DNA from: Doryteuthis pealeii
Taxonomy: Eukaryota > Mollusca > Cephalopoda > Myopsida > Loliginidae
Direction of reading: 5' to 3'
NCBI GenBank assembly: GCA_023376005.1
Contig: CM042145.1
Coordinates: 18,531,204 to 18,595,203 of the forward strand
DNA length: 64,000 nucleotides
The notes under the pieces are model-generated. The model did no database searches. It was not told the origin of the DNA and was given only the letters and a program-made list of their open reading frames with translations. How positions within the stretch are numbered: position 1 is the stretch's first letter; each line of letters opens with the position of its first letter. This document shows positions 1 to 10,245 of the stretch, piece after piece. The translations under genes and the position numbers were made by a program.

Positions 1-1400
1 CTGCCGTCACCCACTTCTAATTATACTGCCGTTTCCCCTTAAATCATCCGGGCACATCAGTCGAACCTTGCGCCCGTGCACCTTCTCGTGCATTTGGATG
101 ACGACGTCGTAACCCTCAACATCCAAAGCACCTGAATTGCACCTCGCGTCCATCAGCGCCTAAATCTCATTTCTTTGCATTCCGGAGGGTGCGGGTTCGA
201 CTTTAGCAGGCAAGACACTCTCACTCTTTTTCCAATGAGTACGGTGTAACTATTCTCCGTCACAGATATAACTAGTAAAAATATCCATTCTTATAACACT
301 TTTATTTCGTAATATAATAACCTTGATTTCTTTACAATAAAATGTTAACAAAACAAAACTATACATTTTTTGAGCTTCCTTTACTTTTTTTTAACTCCGA
401 CATCATTCAACTGTTTTGTTTACAGAATAACCCAAATGGGATTTGTGGTTTCTAAATAATAACCATCACAATCAATGCAAATGTTCCTATTTCTTTCAGG
501 TATTAAGTTTAAGATTTCATAACCTAGACACACCAAAGGAAACTATGTTTTTTCAAAATGGTCATGAAGAATAATTAAGTTCAATCCACCGACAACGGCA
601 CACGGTTTTGTACTCAATCAACCCGAATGCTACAAGTCCACTGCACAAAATGACAAAGTAATATATAAGACTCCACATGTCATTCAAATTCAAAGCAGTC
701 AAAGCAGCCCAATCAGAACTCCAAGGAATGGAATCACCCAAATCACCCAATTCATGAATGGATATTCTTGATTCCGTTATTTTATACCAGCTGTCTTGGA
801 CATGCTTGAAGGTGTACTTAGTTTAGCTTCTGTTATTAACCAACAGTAGACCTGAACTGACTCACTAGTCACCAAAAAGCATTTCTACATCAAATATGTG
901 GTTGAGAATAGAGGAAAGTGTGGATATAACAACAACAGACAGTTCAATTCAGTTGATATTTGCCTCATTATTGGATTTAAGCTTTTTCGAAACATAATTG
1001 ACAATAAGTATTGTACATTCTACTTTTATAGTGAAAGGTAATGGGTGAGTAGGTGTTGTAGGGAAATGGTACTGTTTATTTGTTGCGTTTTTCTGATAAA
1101 GGCGTGTGGGTAAATGGTCACTTTCTACTTGACTTGCCGATAAGCACGTGAATCATATTGTCCAACTCCCTGGCAGTGTCTCTGCTGCTGTGTTTGTTAT
1201 TTATACGGCTGATTCTACATCTTAGCTCACTATTATTGATCTTGCTGGATCGACAACCTAAAAGGATTCTAGTATATCACAATATATCCAAGACTTATGT
1301 CACTACCAAAGGTTCATATCACGGACTTATTTACTTACGCAAAGATTCTAATAATCGGGACTTACTTAGTTATTTACTTTTGAGTTCTTTCCAACTGGCG
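1..1400 (-). repeat. R1 repeat, inverted copy, cut by window start and gap
   Basis: This stretch is the reverse complement of 6630-7830. Matching blocks include the start (cgcccgtgca, gggcacatcag), the tRNA B-box-like GGTTCGACTTTAGCAGGCAAG near 190-212, the block around 1000-1140 and the end (gagttctttccaactggc at 1381-1398). The outer end lies left of the window and the inner end runs into the 100-N gap. No intact protein is visible. A third, partial copy lies at 48240-48860 and the outer end recurs at 59700-60240. Confidence 0.85.
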
Positions 1401-1500
1401 NNNNNNNNNNNNNNNNNNNNNNNNNNNNNNNNNNNNNNNNNNNNNNNNNNNNNNNNNNNNNNNNNNNNNNNNNNNNNNNNNNNNNNNNNNNNNNNNNNNN
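1401..1500. other. Assembly gap of 100 N
   Basis: Exactly 100 unknown bases, the conventional placeholder for a gap of unknown size. It begins at the inner end of the inverted R1 copy, so repeat-induced collapse or misjoining is possible. Open frames that cross it are meaningless. Confidence 0.99.
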
Positions 1501-2360
1501 CCCGCTGTCCAAAGAATACTAACTGACAAAACTTTTCAAATTTCAAGAAATCCCCAAATCTCATCTCACTCTCGTACGAAAATCTCATCCTCCGAGATTT
1601 GTGTCTAAAAACCCGGTGTTTGAAAATTCTTTGTCTTAATCTAGGTCATATTTTATTGCTAGTCTAAACTGTAGTTGACCCTCAATTGGTCAAAACCCAG
1701 TCTTCTCGTCTCCTAAGAAGAGATTATCATCCTTTTATATCTATCCTCAGTTTTATGCTTTTTCCTATTGCCACCCACAAAACAATATGCCTACTTACAC
1801 AAACACAATAATGCATACACACATGTATGTATACATGGCACACATATGTATCTATCTATCTATACATATGTATACCCCCATTATCCACACTAGAACACAC
1901 ACACATATTTATACATATATGTGGCTTGACTTACTATTTATTAATTCAATTTAACTAACTATTATGTATCTATATAACTAAGTGTGCATTTATATGCACA
2001 CACACATTCTTGCACCCACCGTTGTATTATAGCTTTGTCCCAAACTAAATCTAACATTTTCACCTCTCACTCTTCCTCTCTCCCACTTTGCACGTGACAC
2101 TTCTCAACCAGTAGAAAAATGCCATGTGGCATTGTGCTGATTCATCCTTAAAAATTTTCCATGCTAATCAACTGACTCTTTCCTCTCTCTCTCTCTCTCT
2201 ATTATGTTACACCTGTGAGAATGTTGTTCTGTGCCCCCCCCCTCCCTATTGGATTGGAAATGGCTTTATTCTTTAAGACCATTTACAATGCATGTACTTT
2301 TTGCTGTGTTAACATAGTCAATTACAACAATTGGATCATTATAATATAGTTCATTTATGG
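1501..2360. other. Non-coding stretch, microsatellite-rich
   Basis: No gene seen. It holds short simple repeats (TATC/ACAC-type tracts at 1800-2010, CT tract near 2181-2200, a C run near 2235). If DARS2 extends leftward this is intron sequence. Confidence 0.6.
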
Positions 2361-2364
2361 AGAC

Positions 2365-2475
2365 TGATTGTGTAATGGTTATCATCATAGGAAATGGACA
2401 CGACAACCCAAATTCAAATCCTGGACAAGGCTGTTTGCATTTCATATAGCGCTAATACCTGTGAATATCACTATG
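2365..2475 (+). repeat. SINE family D, 5' head fragment
   Basis: tRNA-like head (gtgtaatggtta, then a B-box-like attcaaatcctgg) followed by the family-D body words tttgcatttcatatagcgc. The complete copy is at 48564-48843. Confidence 0.65.
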
Positions 2476-2854
2476 GAAATAGAGGAACACTAAAAACTGT
2501 TTAGCGGTTATGGAATCGCATTCATTGTACGTTCATATTTGCAATTTTTTTATGATGTTCAAGAGGGGTTTTTTTTGCACATAATCCTATCTAATATGAA
2601 TAGTTTTTAAGTTAAAATCACAAATGATGGAAATGAAACAAGGGAGATAATTTTATCTTAATTAGAAATAGTTGACTCCTTCTCTTTCAAGAAATAGCAG
2701 TTCTCGACTTTTTGACCCAGGAAGCACATAAAAAATTAACACCATAGTTCCAGAAGGCCTTCCTCCCAGACAGCACCTCCTCCCTTGCCTAAAAGTGGTA
2801 TGTATTGATCTAACTTCTGCCACCAGCAAGGTAAAACACATGCTCAGTTTTTAA

Positions 2855-3055
2855 GCGGAGTTTAACAGGTTTGAATTCAGAGTTCTCCTTCTTCTAGACT
2901 GGTTGCATATCAAGGTTAAAGAGCCAAGTCTACCATATTATTTAACCATAGCTAGAGGGAGAATAGTTAGATGTATAGCTTTCCCAAGGGTATTAGCCCT
3001 ATGTGAAATGCAAACAGCCTTGTTCAGGATTTGAACACTGTGTAAACCGTGAACG
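2855..3055 (-). repeat. SINE family D, minus-strand copy
   Basis: It carries the reversed family-D body: ttaagcggagtttaacaggt, the 'tagactggttgc' block, 'ttaaagagccaagtctacc', then 'aaatgcaaacagccttgttc'. It matches 46165-46400, 53105-53310 and 60409-60695. Confidence 0.75.
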
Positions 3056-3084
3056 CCTAAAAGGCTTAGTGGTGGGTTTATTGC

Positions 3085-3466
3085 TGGTACTTGAGGCAAT
3101 CCTTAAGGGGATTACCAACAGAATTTATGCAATCTTGTTGTCTAGCTGTCTCTTTACTAAGGGCTTCTTCTAAGGGCTAACTTTTTAGTCATGCAATTAA
3201 ACTATAAGACATTTTTTCCTTGATTAAAATTTATTTAACCCATTCTTATTCGCCGCGCGGGTGAGAATCAACCTCACAGTAGCACGTCTACTCTGCGTCA
3301 ATCTCAGGTTGAAACTGATTCTCTAACTAACCAATCACGTGATGCACGAGATTCACGTCTCTGGGGTCAGGGTCACCAACAGTCTTGGGGATTTTCCACT
3401 GGCCCCTTTGAATTCTCACTACAGGGTCTGTCAACAATTTATGCTGCCACATAAATTGCAACAGTA
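3085..3466 (+). repeat. Repeat family G, possibly LTR-derived
   Basis: It shares long blocks with 12400-12880 and 53935-54480: 'gggcttcttct', 'agtcatgcaatta', 'atgagaatcaacctcacag'-type sequence, 'ttttccactggc' and an end reading ATAAATTGCAACA. The other copies end in TGTAACA. A TG...CA end and unique flanks would suit a solo LTR, but I could not place the 5' end. Confidence 0.5.
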
Positions 3467-3473
3467 TGCAAAT

Positions 3474-3715
3474 TGGACCATATTACCTTTAGGCACCCCT
3501 TTTTGATCTCGATTAAGAAAGGACATGTTTTCATTTACACCGTCAATATCCGGTTGTTTGTTAGGGGCTAGAGTTATGGGTTAGGTTAGGGGTTAGTTTT
3601 ATTTTTTTAAATCTAAAAATCGTCTGTTTAAAACAACCAGATATTGACGGTGTAAATGAAAAACATGTCCTTTCTTAATCGAGATCAAAAAAAGGTGCCT
3701 AAAGGTCATATGGTC
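3474..3715. mobile_element. Foldback element, GGACCATA family, copy 1
   Basis: The two halves are inverted copies: TGGACCATATTACCTTTAGG at the left and CCTAAAGGTCATATGGTC at the right, with matching inner arms (CATTTACACCGTCAATATC and its complement). It is flanked by the 8-bp duplication ATGCAAAT at 3466-3473 and 3716-3723. No ORF; a non-autonomous DNA element. The second copy is at 46428-46653. Confidence 0.8.
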
Positions 3716-3810
3716 ATGCAAATCTAACAATAATGATTAAAAAAAGAAATGTGTTAATCAACTTCATTGATAATGATTTCACAATTGATATTGTTTTTCT
3801 ATACTTTCAG

Positions 3811-3921
3811 GTCAGAGGTCAACATTATGATTTGGTTTTAAATGGAAATGAAATTGGAGGCGTTTCAATCCGTATTCATTCTGCTGAAGAACAGAAATTT
3901 ATTTTAGAAAAGATTCTCAAG
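3811..3921 (+). CDS. DARS2: DARS2 exon a (antepenultimate)
   Basis: The acceptor is atactttcag, then 37 intact codons. The donor is AAG|GCAAGA, a GC-AG type site rather than GT. Without splicing, the frame runs ARK then stop at 3931-3933. Phase 0 at both ends joins correctly to EDSSQLQ of the next exon. Residue 18 is V where the family has the third Gly of GGG. Confidence 0.8.
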
Positions 3922-4515
3922 GCAAGAAAATAATTGACTTTCATTTTCATTCAAAATATTTCATGAAAAAATCATATTAAATTTTTAAAATTAAATTTTT
4001 AGTGTGAGCCTCCCACACCTCCAAGCCATGGGTCGTCTCTCGTCTCCCCTGTGTCGAACAGATGGCCATCTCTGAGATTTCGTTGTCAAAGGGATGAGGT
4101 GGTCACAGACAAACGCCTCAGAAGATTCTTTTGATAACCACATTTGAGTTCCTATTTAATTCGTCAATGTCATCTTTCTGAATTCCCATATTCAAAAATT
4201 CAATAAACAAGTTGTCTTGTTTTTCTAAGTTACAATTCTCTAAAAAAAAAAAAAAAATTCCTCAAATGTATTTTGGGCCATTAATCCCTTAAAATCAATG
4301 GCTACCCAGTCACTATATCACATTAGAACAACTTCCTTTTAATAAGAATGTTTGTAATTTCATTTTGAATTAATTTTATATTTCTACAAAATTCAGAAAA
4401 TTTTAACTTAAAGAAATCAATCTTTGAATATCTAAATTGTTTTTCTATTTCTTCATTATTTTTGTTCAAAAAGCAAGATATGGTGATAGTGAATGTGTAT
4501 ATATACTTACCAGTA

Positions 4516-4707
4516 ATTTCCTATAAGTCCAACATAAACAAAGGGGAACCACTCTTGACTGATAAATTATTTAATTATTATTCCATTAAACTAACCCTAA
4601 CCCTAAACCCAACTCCGTCTTCTTTTTTCCTAGTAGATCAATAAATAAATAAATAATTTATCAGTCAAGAGGGATCCCCTTTTGTTTATGTTAGACTTAT
4701 AGGAAAT
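4516..4707. mobile_element. Foldback element with telomere-like loop
   Basis: The inverted arms ATTTCCTATAAGTCCAACAT (left) and its complement ending CTTATAGGAAAT (right) pair over about 60 bp. The loop contains actaaccctaaccctaaacc at 4589-4608. No clear target duplication. It lies in the DARS2 intron between exons a and b. Confidence 0.75.
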
Positions 4708-4851
4708 AACCTTTTTTTTTTTTAAATTTTTAAATTCCATCCTGTTATTTCTTGTCTTGACCCTAAACAATAAAAATAACATAACCAATTTACAGCATCT
4801 CGCAAGTTGAATACAAAATTAAATGTTAATTTATTTGATTGTTGTAAACAG

Positions 4852-4925
4852 GAAGATAGTAGCCAACTGCAGCACCTACTGACTGCTCTTGACATGGATT
4901 TCCACCCATGGTGATTTGCTCTCTG
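4852..4925 (+). CDS. DARS2: DARS2 exon b, frameshifted
   Basis: The acceptor is gttgtaaacag; the donor GTAAGG starts at 4926. The first codons read EDSSQLQHLLTALD. Afterwards the expected Y-G-x-P-P-H-G-G-x-A-L-G run is recognisable only by switching frames three or four times inside about 35 bases. At 74 nt it is two bases shorter than an intact exon of this phase would be. Confidence 0.7.
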
Positions 4926-5137
4926 GTAAGGTTCTTTCTTTCTATTTATATTTTACTCCATAGCTATTATTTGTGAATGCCATATAGCATACACAATGTA
5001 TTTACAAAATTTTCACTTCTGTATGTGTCTCACCTGCACAGAAATTTAGATGGAAATCTGAATTAATTTATCTAGTTTTATAAGAAGTGGATCTTCTTTC
5101 TGGGTGAGGCTTAGAACTTTTTGAATGACCCTCAGGG

Positions 5138-5565
5138 TAGGTTTAGCTCAGTTGGTAGAGCATCTGGCTTGGAACCTCAAGGTTCTGGTTTCAATACCGG
5201 CCATCGCCAACTCAGCACATGAGTAGCATGGCTTAGACCTGTGCAGTAAAGATGGGAGCTGATGGTAGGTGTGGCACTCCACCTCAGATGCAAAAACAAT
5301 CTATTTTTGAACAACCCTCAGGACATGTTTAGCTCAGTTGGTAGAGTATCTGGCTTGGAACCATAAGGTTCAGGGCTCAATACCGGCCCCTGCCAACTCA
5401 GCACATGAATAGCACGGCTTGGATCTGTGCAGTAAAGTGGGTAACTGATGGTAGGTGTTACTCCACCTCAGATGCAAAAAAAATAATCTCCCTGATCTAG
5501 CGCTAGTGAACAGGGGATAGACTTCCTTGCTGTCTGACTGAAACCGACAATAGGCCATTTTACAT
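5138..5565 (+). repeat. Two tandem SINE family A copies
   Basis: Each copy starts with a tRNA-like A box (TTTAGCTCAGTTGGTAGAG) and B box (GGTTCTGGTTTCAATACCGG or variant), then the body words gccaactcagcacatgartag and gctgatggtaggtgt, ending near a 'gggatagactcccttgct'-type tail in the second copy. The copies start near 5138 and 5325. Both point + and lie in the last DARS2 intron. Confidence 0.85.
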
Positions 5566-5963
5566 TTTTTTAAATAACTCATAAATAAGACATTAAAAAT
5601 ATATTGATCTTTAACCCTTGGTGATTGTTTCTATTGTTTCTTCTATAAATAATAAACTTGTAGTTTTAAACGTCTCAAGATTTTATTCCTGTTCTAACTA
5701 AATGTAGCAGAGATTGAACTCGCAACCTCCTGATCAGGAGTGGTGGGATTGCTGTCACCCCTGTTAGCTGAAGTGGTTCAGCCACTGAGAGAAATAAATG
5801 CTGAGGCGAGTTCTCTTGGGGAGAATGTCTTTTTCAGTGGAGAGAACGGTGTGTTGTGTTTTGATCTTCGTAAAGTCGGTCGTCACTTGAAACTAACAAC
5901 TAGACTAAACCAGTCTGTACATTTTTTTAAAAATCTGCTAAATTTTAAAAAAATGAAATTGCT

Positions 5964-6116
5964 TTATTATTTATATTTTTTGAAGGCAATTACAATGCGT
6001 ATATCGTATAAAATTCGATAATTATTATGATTATCATGATCATGATTATTTTCAATAATTATCGAATTTTATACGATATACGCATTGTAATTGCCTTCAA
6101 AAAATATAAATAATAA
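5964..6116. repeat. 63-bp perfect hairpin repeat
   Basis: The left arm 5964-6026 and right arm 6054-6116 are exact reverse complements around a 27-bp loop. Arms include TTTGAAGGCAATTACAATGC and TATCGTATAAAATTCGATAA. Related single arms appear at 33164-33186 (ttttgaaggccagtacaatg) and 40870-40897 (ataattatcgaattttatgc), the latter just downstream of the hammerhead motif. Confidence 0.85.
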
Positions 6117-6217
6117 TATACTTTACATAACAATGCTTCAAATTATCAAATTCCATTATGAAATTGCTTTATTTGTTTAATGTTTGCTTTTTTTCTTTTT
6201 TTTCTTTTTCTTTATAG

Positions 6218-6373
6218 GCCTTGACCGTCTGCTATCTATCATTTGTCAGGAGCCAGTATCCGTGATGTCATTGCGTTTCCAAAGTCACATGATGGAAAAA
6301 CCCAATGAGCAAAGCTCCTGCTGCTATCTCTATTGAAGATCAAAATTATTACCACATACGAACAAAACCTTAG
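6218..6373 (+). CDS. DARS2: DARS2 terminal exon, frameshifted
   Basis: The acceptor is ttctttatag. It opens in phase with GLDRLLSIIC. The frame must shift once near 6249 to read SIRDVIAFPKS and once more near 6301-6303 to read MSKAPAAISIEDQNYYHI and the stop TAG at 6371. Both sites are short G or C runs (gg, ccc) that look one base short. Confidence 0.75.
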
Positions 6374-6629
6374 TAATTGACATTATTTTCACTTGACTTT
6401 TGTATGAAGTGTTTGGATTAATAGATGAGATTAACAAAGATTATCAAGATATTATTGTATGAGGAGTGAAGGATTTGAATAAATCTGGCAAAATGTGGTT
6501 GAGAATAGAGGGAAGTGTGGATATACATCGGACATCAACACATTTGACCCACACTCCAAATATCAGATTTTCTTGTAAGTCAACCGACTGACCCCATAAG
6601 AATAATGTTAAGTATCTGGCCGCCATCCT

Positions 6630-7830
6630 TGGCCAGTTGGAAAGAACTCAAAGTAAATAACTAAGTAAGTCCCGAGTTATAGAATCCTTTGGTAAGTAAA
6701 TAAGTCCCGTGATATGGAATCCTTTGGTAAGTAAATAAGTCCCGTAATATGGAATCCTTTGGTAAGTGAATAAGTCCTGTGATATATAGAATCCTTTAGG
6801 TCTGTCATCCAAGAAGATCCAAGTAGCAGTGAGCTAAGATTAGAATCAGCCAATATAAATAACAACAACAGCAGCAGAGCACTGCCAGTGATTGGACAAT
6901 AGGTTGGTCACGTGGTTATCGGCAAATCTATAAGTAAAAGTGACCATTTACCACACGCCTTATATCCTAAAAACGCCAACAAATAAAAGTACCATTTCCC
7001 TACACACCTACCTCACCCATTTACCTTTTCACTATAAAAGTAGAATGTACAAGTACTTATGTCAATAATGTTTCGAAAAAGCTTCATCCAATAATGAGGC
7101 AAAATATCAACTGAATTTAACTGTTCTGTGTTGTTATATCCACACTTTCCTCTATTCTCAACCATATATTGTATGTAGAAAATGCTTTTTGGTGACCATT
7201 TTGAAAAAACATAGATTTCCTTTGGTGTGTCTAGGTTATGAAATCTTAACTTAATCACCTGAAAGAAATAGGACATTTGCATTGATTGTGATGGTTTATT
7301 ATTTTAGACAACCCACAAATCCATTGGGTTTATTCTGTAAACAAAACATTGAATGATGATGAGTAAAAAGTAAAGAAGCTGAAAAATGTATAGTTCTTGT
7401 TTTTGTAACATTTTATCTAAAGAAATCAAATCAAGTTAATTATATTACGAAATAAAAGCTTTATAAGAATGGATATTTTTTACTAGTTATATTGTGACGG
7501 AGAACGAGTACCACCGTTTGGAAAAAGAGTGAGAGTGTCTTGCCTGCCGGAGTCGAACCCGCGCCTTCCGGGGTGCTGGATGGATGCGAGGTGCAATTCA
7601 GGTGCCTGGATGTTGGGGCTTACACGCGTCCATCCAAATGCACGAGAATTGTGCACGGGCGCAAGGTTCGACTGATGTGCCCGGATGATAAGGGGAAACG
7701 GCAGTATAAGTAGAAGTGGGGTGATGGTAGTAAGAGTGTTGCGACTTCAGCTGCTGGTAGACGACAACAGTGTTGTAGCCTGCGAATAAGGTGTTTGACT
7801 CGCTTCTTTTTGCCCCCCCGCTCAACAAAG
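6630..7830 (+). repeat. R1 repeat, second inverted copy
   Basis: It pairs with 1-1400 in opposite orientation. Internal features: several short tandem units 'aatcctttggtaagt' at 6685-6770, and a B-box-like GAGTCGAACCCGCGCC near 7549-7565. The open frames inside are short and unconserved. Its right end (cagctgctggt to ctcgcttctttttgcccccc) recurs at 59935-60015. Confidence 0.85.
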
Positions 7831-7984
7831 AAGATTTACTTGAAATCCCATAATTGTGCAAAGAAACCAAACCAAACCAATCTTAAACAGTTGGGAGATC
7901 AAAAGACTGATCATAAGCAGAACAAATATTTATTTCCTCCTCTATATTTTTTCCTTCTATATATATGTAATACCCCCATTCGAT

Positions 7985-9310
7985 ATCCTCCAGGGGACAT
8001 CTGAAAGTATCACTCCAAACGGGGAATACAAAAACTTTGTCAGTGCCCACCTAGAAGCAGCAGCTGAGTGTGTACTGACCAAACTAAAAGCCAAACACTC
8101 TGTTCCCTGGGAAACAGAAGCAGTCATAGAAAAGAGAAACTATATAAAAAAAAGCAGCCGAACATAATAAAACAAACCCAACTAACACCAATATACACAA
8201 CCTTAAGAAAGCCCAGATTGAACTAACCAAAACATATTTAAAAAAAAACCCAAATAGAATACATTCAAGAACAAATAAATAAAATCAGACAATCGGTAGA
8301 AGACAGACAGTCACAGTTAGCATGGCAAACAGTAAATGAAATTAGTGGCAGGAAAAGTACCTCTATATCAAAGTTAAAGGCAACCAGCCAAAAAGATAGA
8401 CTGCAGAAGTGGAAAGACCACTTCCAGAAACTGCTGGGGAACCCACCTAAAATCATAGAAAATAATACACAAAAGATTGTAGATAAACAACTAGACATCA
8501 AACTAGGAGATTTTACAATAGAAAAACTCAATGAAGTCTTAGGGAAACTAAAAGGTAGAAAAGCTGCAGGTCTTGACAAAATACCAGCTGAAGTATGGAA
8601 GATGAGAAAGTTCAATAAAATATTGCCTAGGCTATGCAATGCAGTATATAGACAAAATAGAATAGATAAATGGATGAAAGGCTGCATCCTCCCATTCCCC
8701 AAAAAGGGAGACCTCTGAATCGCTAAGAACTACAGAGGCATAACTCTTACTGCTATTGCTGCTAAGATATATAACACCATTCTTCTTAATCGCATCTGAC
8801 CCAAAATAGAGAAAATCCTTAGGAAAAACCAAAACGGATTCCGCAGAAATTGATCTACAATCTCTCAGATCCAGACTATTCGTCGGAACATAGAAGGGTT
8901 CAGGCAAAGAATCTAGAGGCAATGCTGCTATTTGTAGATTTCTCCAAGGCATTTGATTCCATACACAGCGGAAAAATTGAACAAATACTAGCATACGGTC
9001 TCTCCAAAGAAACGTTTACCGCTATAATAATGCTCTACAAAGACACTAAAGTAATTACCACATACGAACAAAACCTTAATAATTACAAATGATGGTGACA
9101 CAGATTTCTTTGACATAGTCGCTGGAGTCCTACAAGGAAATACATTAGCACCATATATATCTATAATATGCCTAGACTACGTACTCTGAACATCATTAGG
9201 TACCATAAAAGAAAAGGGTCTCACTAAAAAAATTCAAGAAGCAGGCGATATCCAGCACAGTCTTTCACAGATGCAGACTATGCAGATGACCTAGCACTTC
9301 TTGCATGCAG
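7985..9310 (+). pseudogene. LINE reverse transcriptase relic (RTE/CR1-like)
   Basis: Non-LTR retrotransposon ORF2 fragments in shifting frames: KLKGRKAAGLDKIPAEVWKM near 8548-8607, a KNYRGITLTAIAAKIYNTI block near 8728-8781, QNGFRR near 8832, LLFVDFSKAFDSIHSGK (palm aspartate) at 8931-8979, DGDTDFFDIVAGVLQGNTLA near 9092-9150 and DADYADDLALL, the catalytic YADD, near 9272-9303. There are several stops and frameshifts; it breaks off right after the YADD block, shortly before a foldback insertion at 9348. No endonuclease domain is attached. Confidence 0.9.
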
Positions 9311-9347
9311 TGTGTCAATAATAAAGATATGTTATGGTGAAAGTACA

Positions 9348-9896
9348 GGACCAAGTATCCAATAGGCATCTCCAGCTGGGAGCCGCCTCGAAAGGAACAC
9401 CTTTTGCTTTTTAATGCACACTTCCGGTTGTGGTACGAGAGGCACATGGAAAATAAACTTTATAAATTGTGTGATACCATTTCCGAACATCATCCTTTTA
9501 TTTAAATAAACATAAAAAATATTTTGTAAATAAAAACTTTTTTCATTTAAATAAACATATCTGCATTTCTCTTCTGATTAAACAAAAACTATTTTAATAT
9601 AAAAACGTGTCTTTCATTTAAAGTTTTATAATTTAAAAAAATTCCTATTGAATTAACAACAACAACATGAAATAACTAATTTTTTTAATTAAAATCGAAA
9701 ACTATTTTAGTATAAAAACGTGCCTTTGGGTTGTAAATATACATGAACAAACTTTTAAAAAATATTACAGTGAAATTCTAATGCAAAAAAAATCATCTGT
9801 TGTTTGTAAACAAACAACCGGGAATTTATGATGAAAAGCAAAAGGTGTTCCTTTCAAAACAGATCCCAGCTGGGGTGCCTATTAGTTAGTTGGTCC
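9348..9896. mobile_element. Foldback element, GGACCAAGTA family
   Basis: Left end GGACCAAGTATCCAATAGGC, right end complementary (ctattagttagttggtcc). Arms pair through aaaggaacaccttttgcttt. It is flanked by a perfect 8-bp duplication AAAGTACA at 9340-9347 and 9897-9904. Internal sequence is AT-rich without a coding frame. A partial relative lies at 62465-62600. Confidence 0.85.
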
Positions 9897-10096
9897 AAAG
9901 TACAGATGATATTTTACTCTATCTCATACAATATAGAAAGGAATACAAGAAAAAAAACCTATTAAAGTAAGGTACTGTCAATTCTAAATGTACTTACCAC
10001 TAACCATGTTGGCGGTCTTTGATAACTTAAGGCCTAATTCCAAATTCTGACCCCCCCCCCCCGAAAAAAAATAATCTCTGCTATGGTTATAAAAAA

Positions 10097-10245
10097 AACA
10101 CATTTTATGATATTTTCTTATTAAAACATGCAGTTGTATTGATTTATGGTGAAATGAAAATGGATGACCAAAACATATGGCTTCCTCAAAGTAAAATAAA
10201 CAAGAGGAGGTTACTCTCATTTATGTAGCTAATGTTCAGATTACC
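10097..10245. mobile_element. GGTAATCTG foldback family, right half
   Basis: It matches the right half of the complete copy at 39644-40007: cacattttatgatattttc, acatgcagttgtattgattt, gaggttactctcatttatg and the end taatgttcagattacc. The left half is missing. A C run near 10052 precedes it. Confidence 0.8.

Larger units (their letters stand above)
3811..6373 (+). pseudogene. DARS2: 3' end of mitochondrial aspartyl-tRNA synthetase, disrupted
   Basis: DARS2 attaches aspartate to mitochondrial tRNA-Asp in the matrix and is a class II synthetase. Three last exons are visible: 3811-3921, 4852-4925 and 6218-6373. The first reads [17 protein letters not shown], then [19 protein letters not shown], very close to the family. 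The second holds the HLLTALD segment and the region of class II motif 3, but no single frame carries it: about three missing bases and one extra base are needed. The third starts with GLDRLL, then needs two further shifts to give SIRDVIAFPKS, MSKAPAAIS and a YYHIRTKP ending at TAG 6371-6373. A Gly to Val change in the NEIGGG motif and a GC donor at 3922 add to the damage. Upstream exons are not in the window. Identity is firm. Pseudogene, decaying gene or poor sequence cannot be told apart here, but damage per base is far higher than in DNAAF5. Confidence 0.85.

Noticed and set aside
5138..5215. Possible tRNA gene with A and B boxes
   Set aside because: It is the head of SINE family A, present in about a dozen copies, followed by the SINE body.
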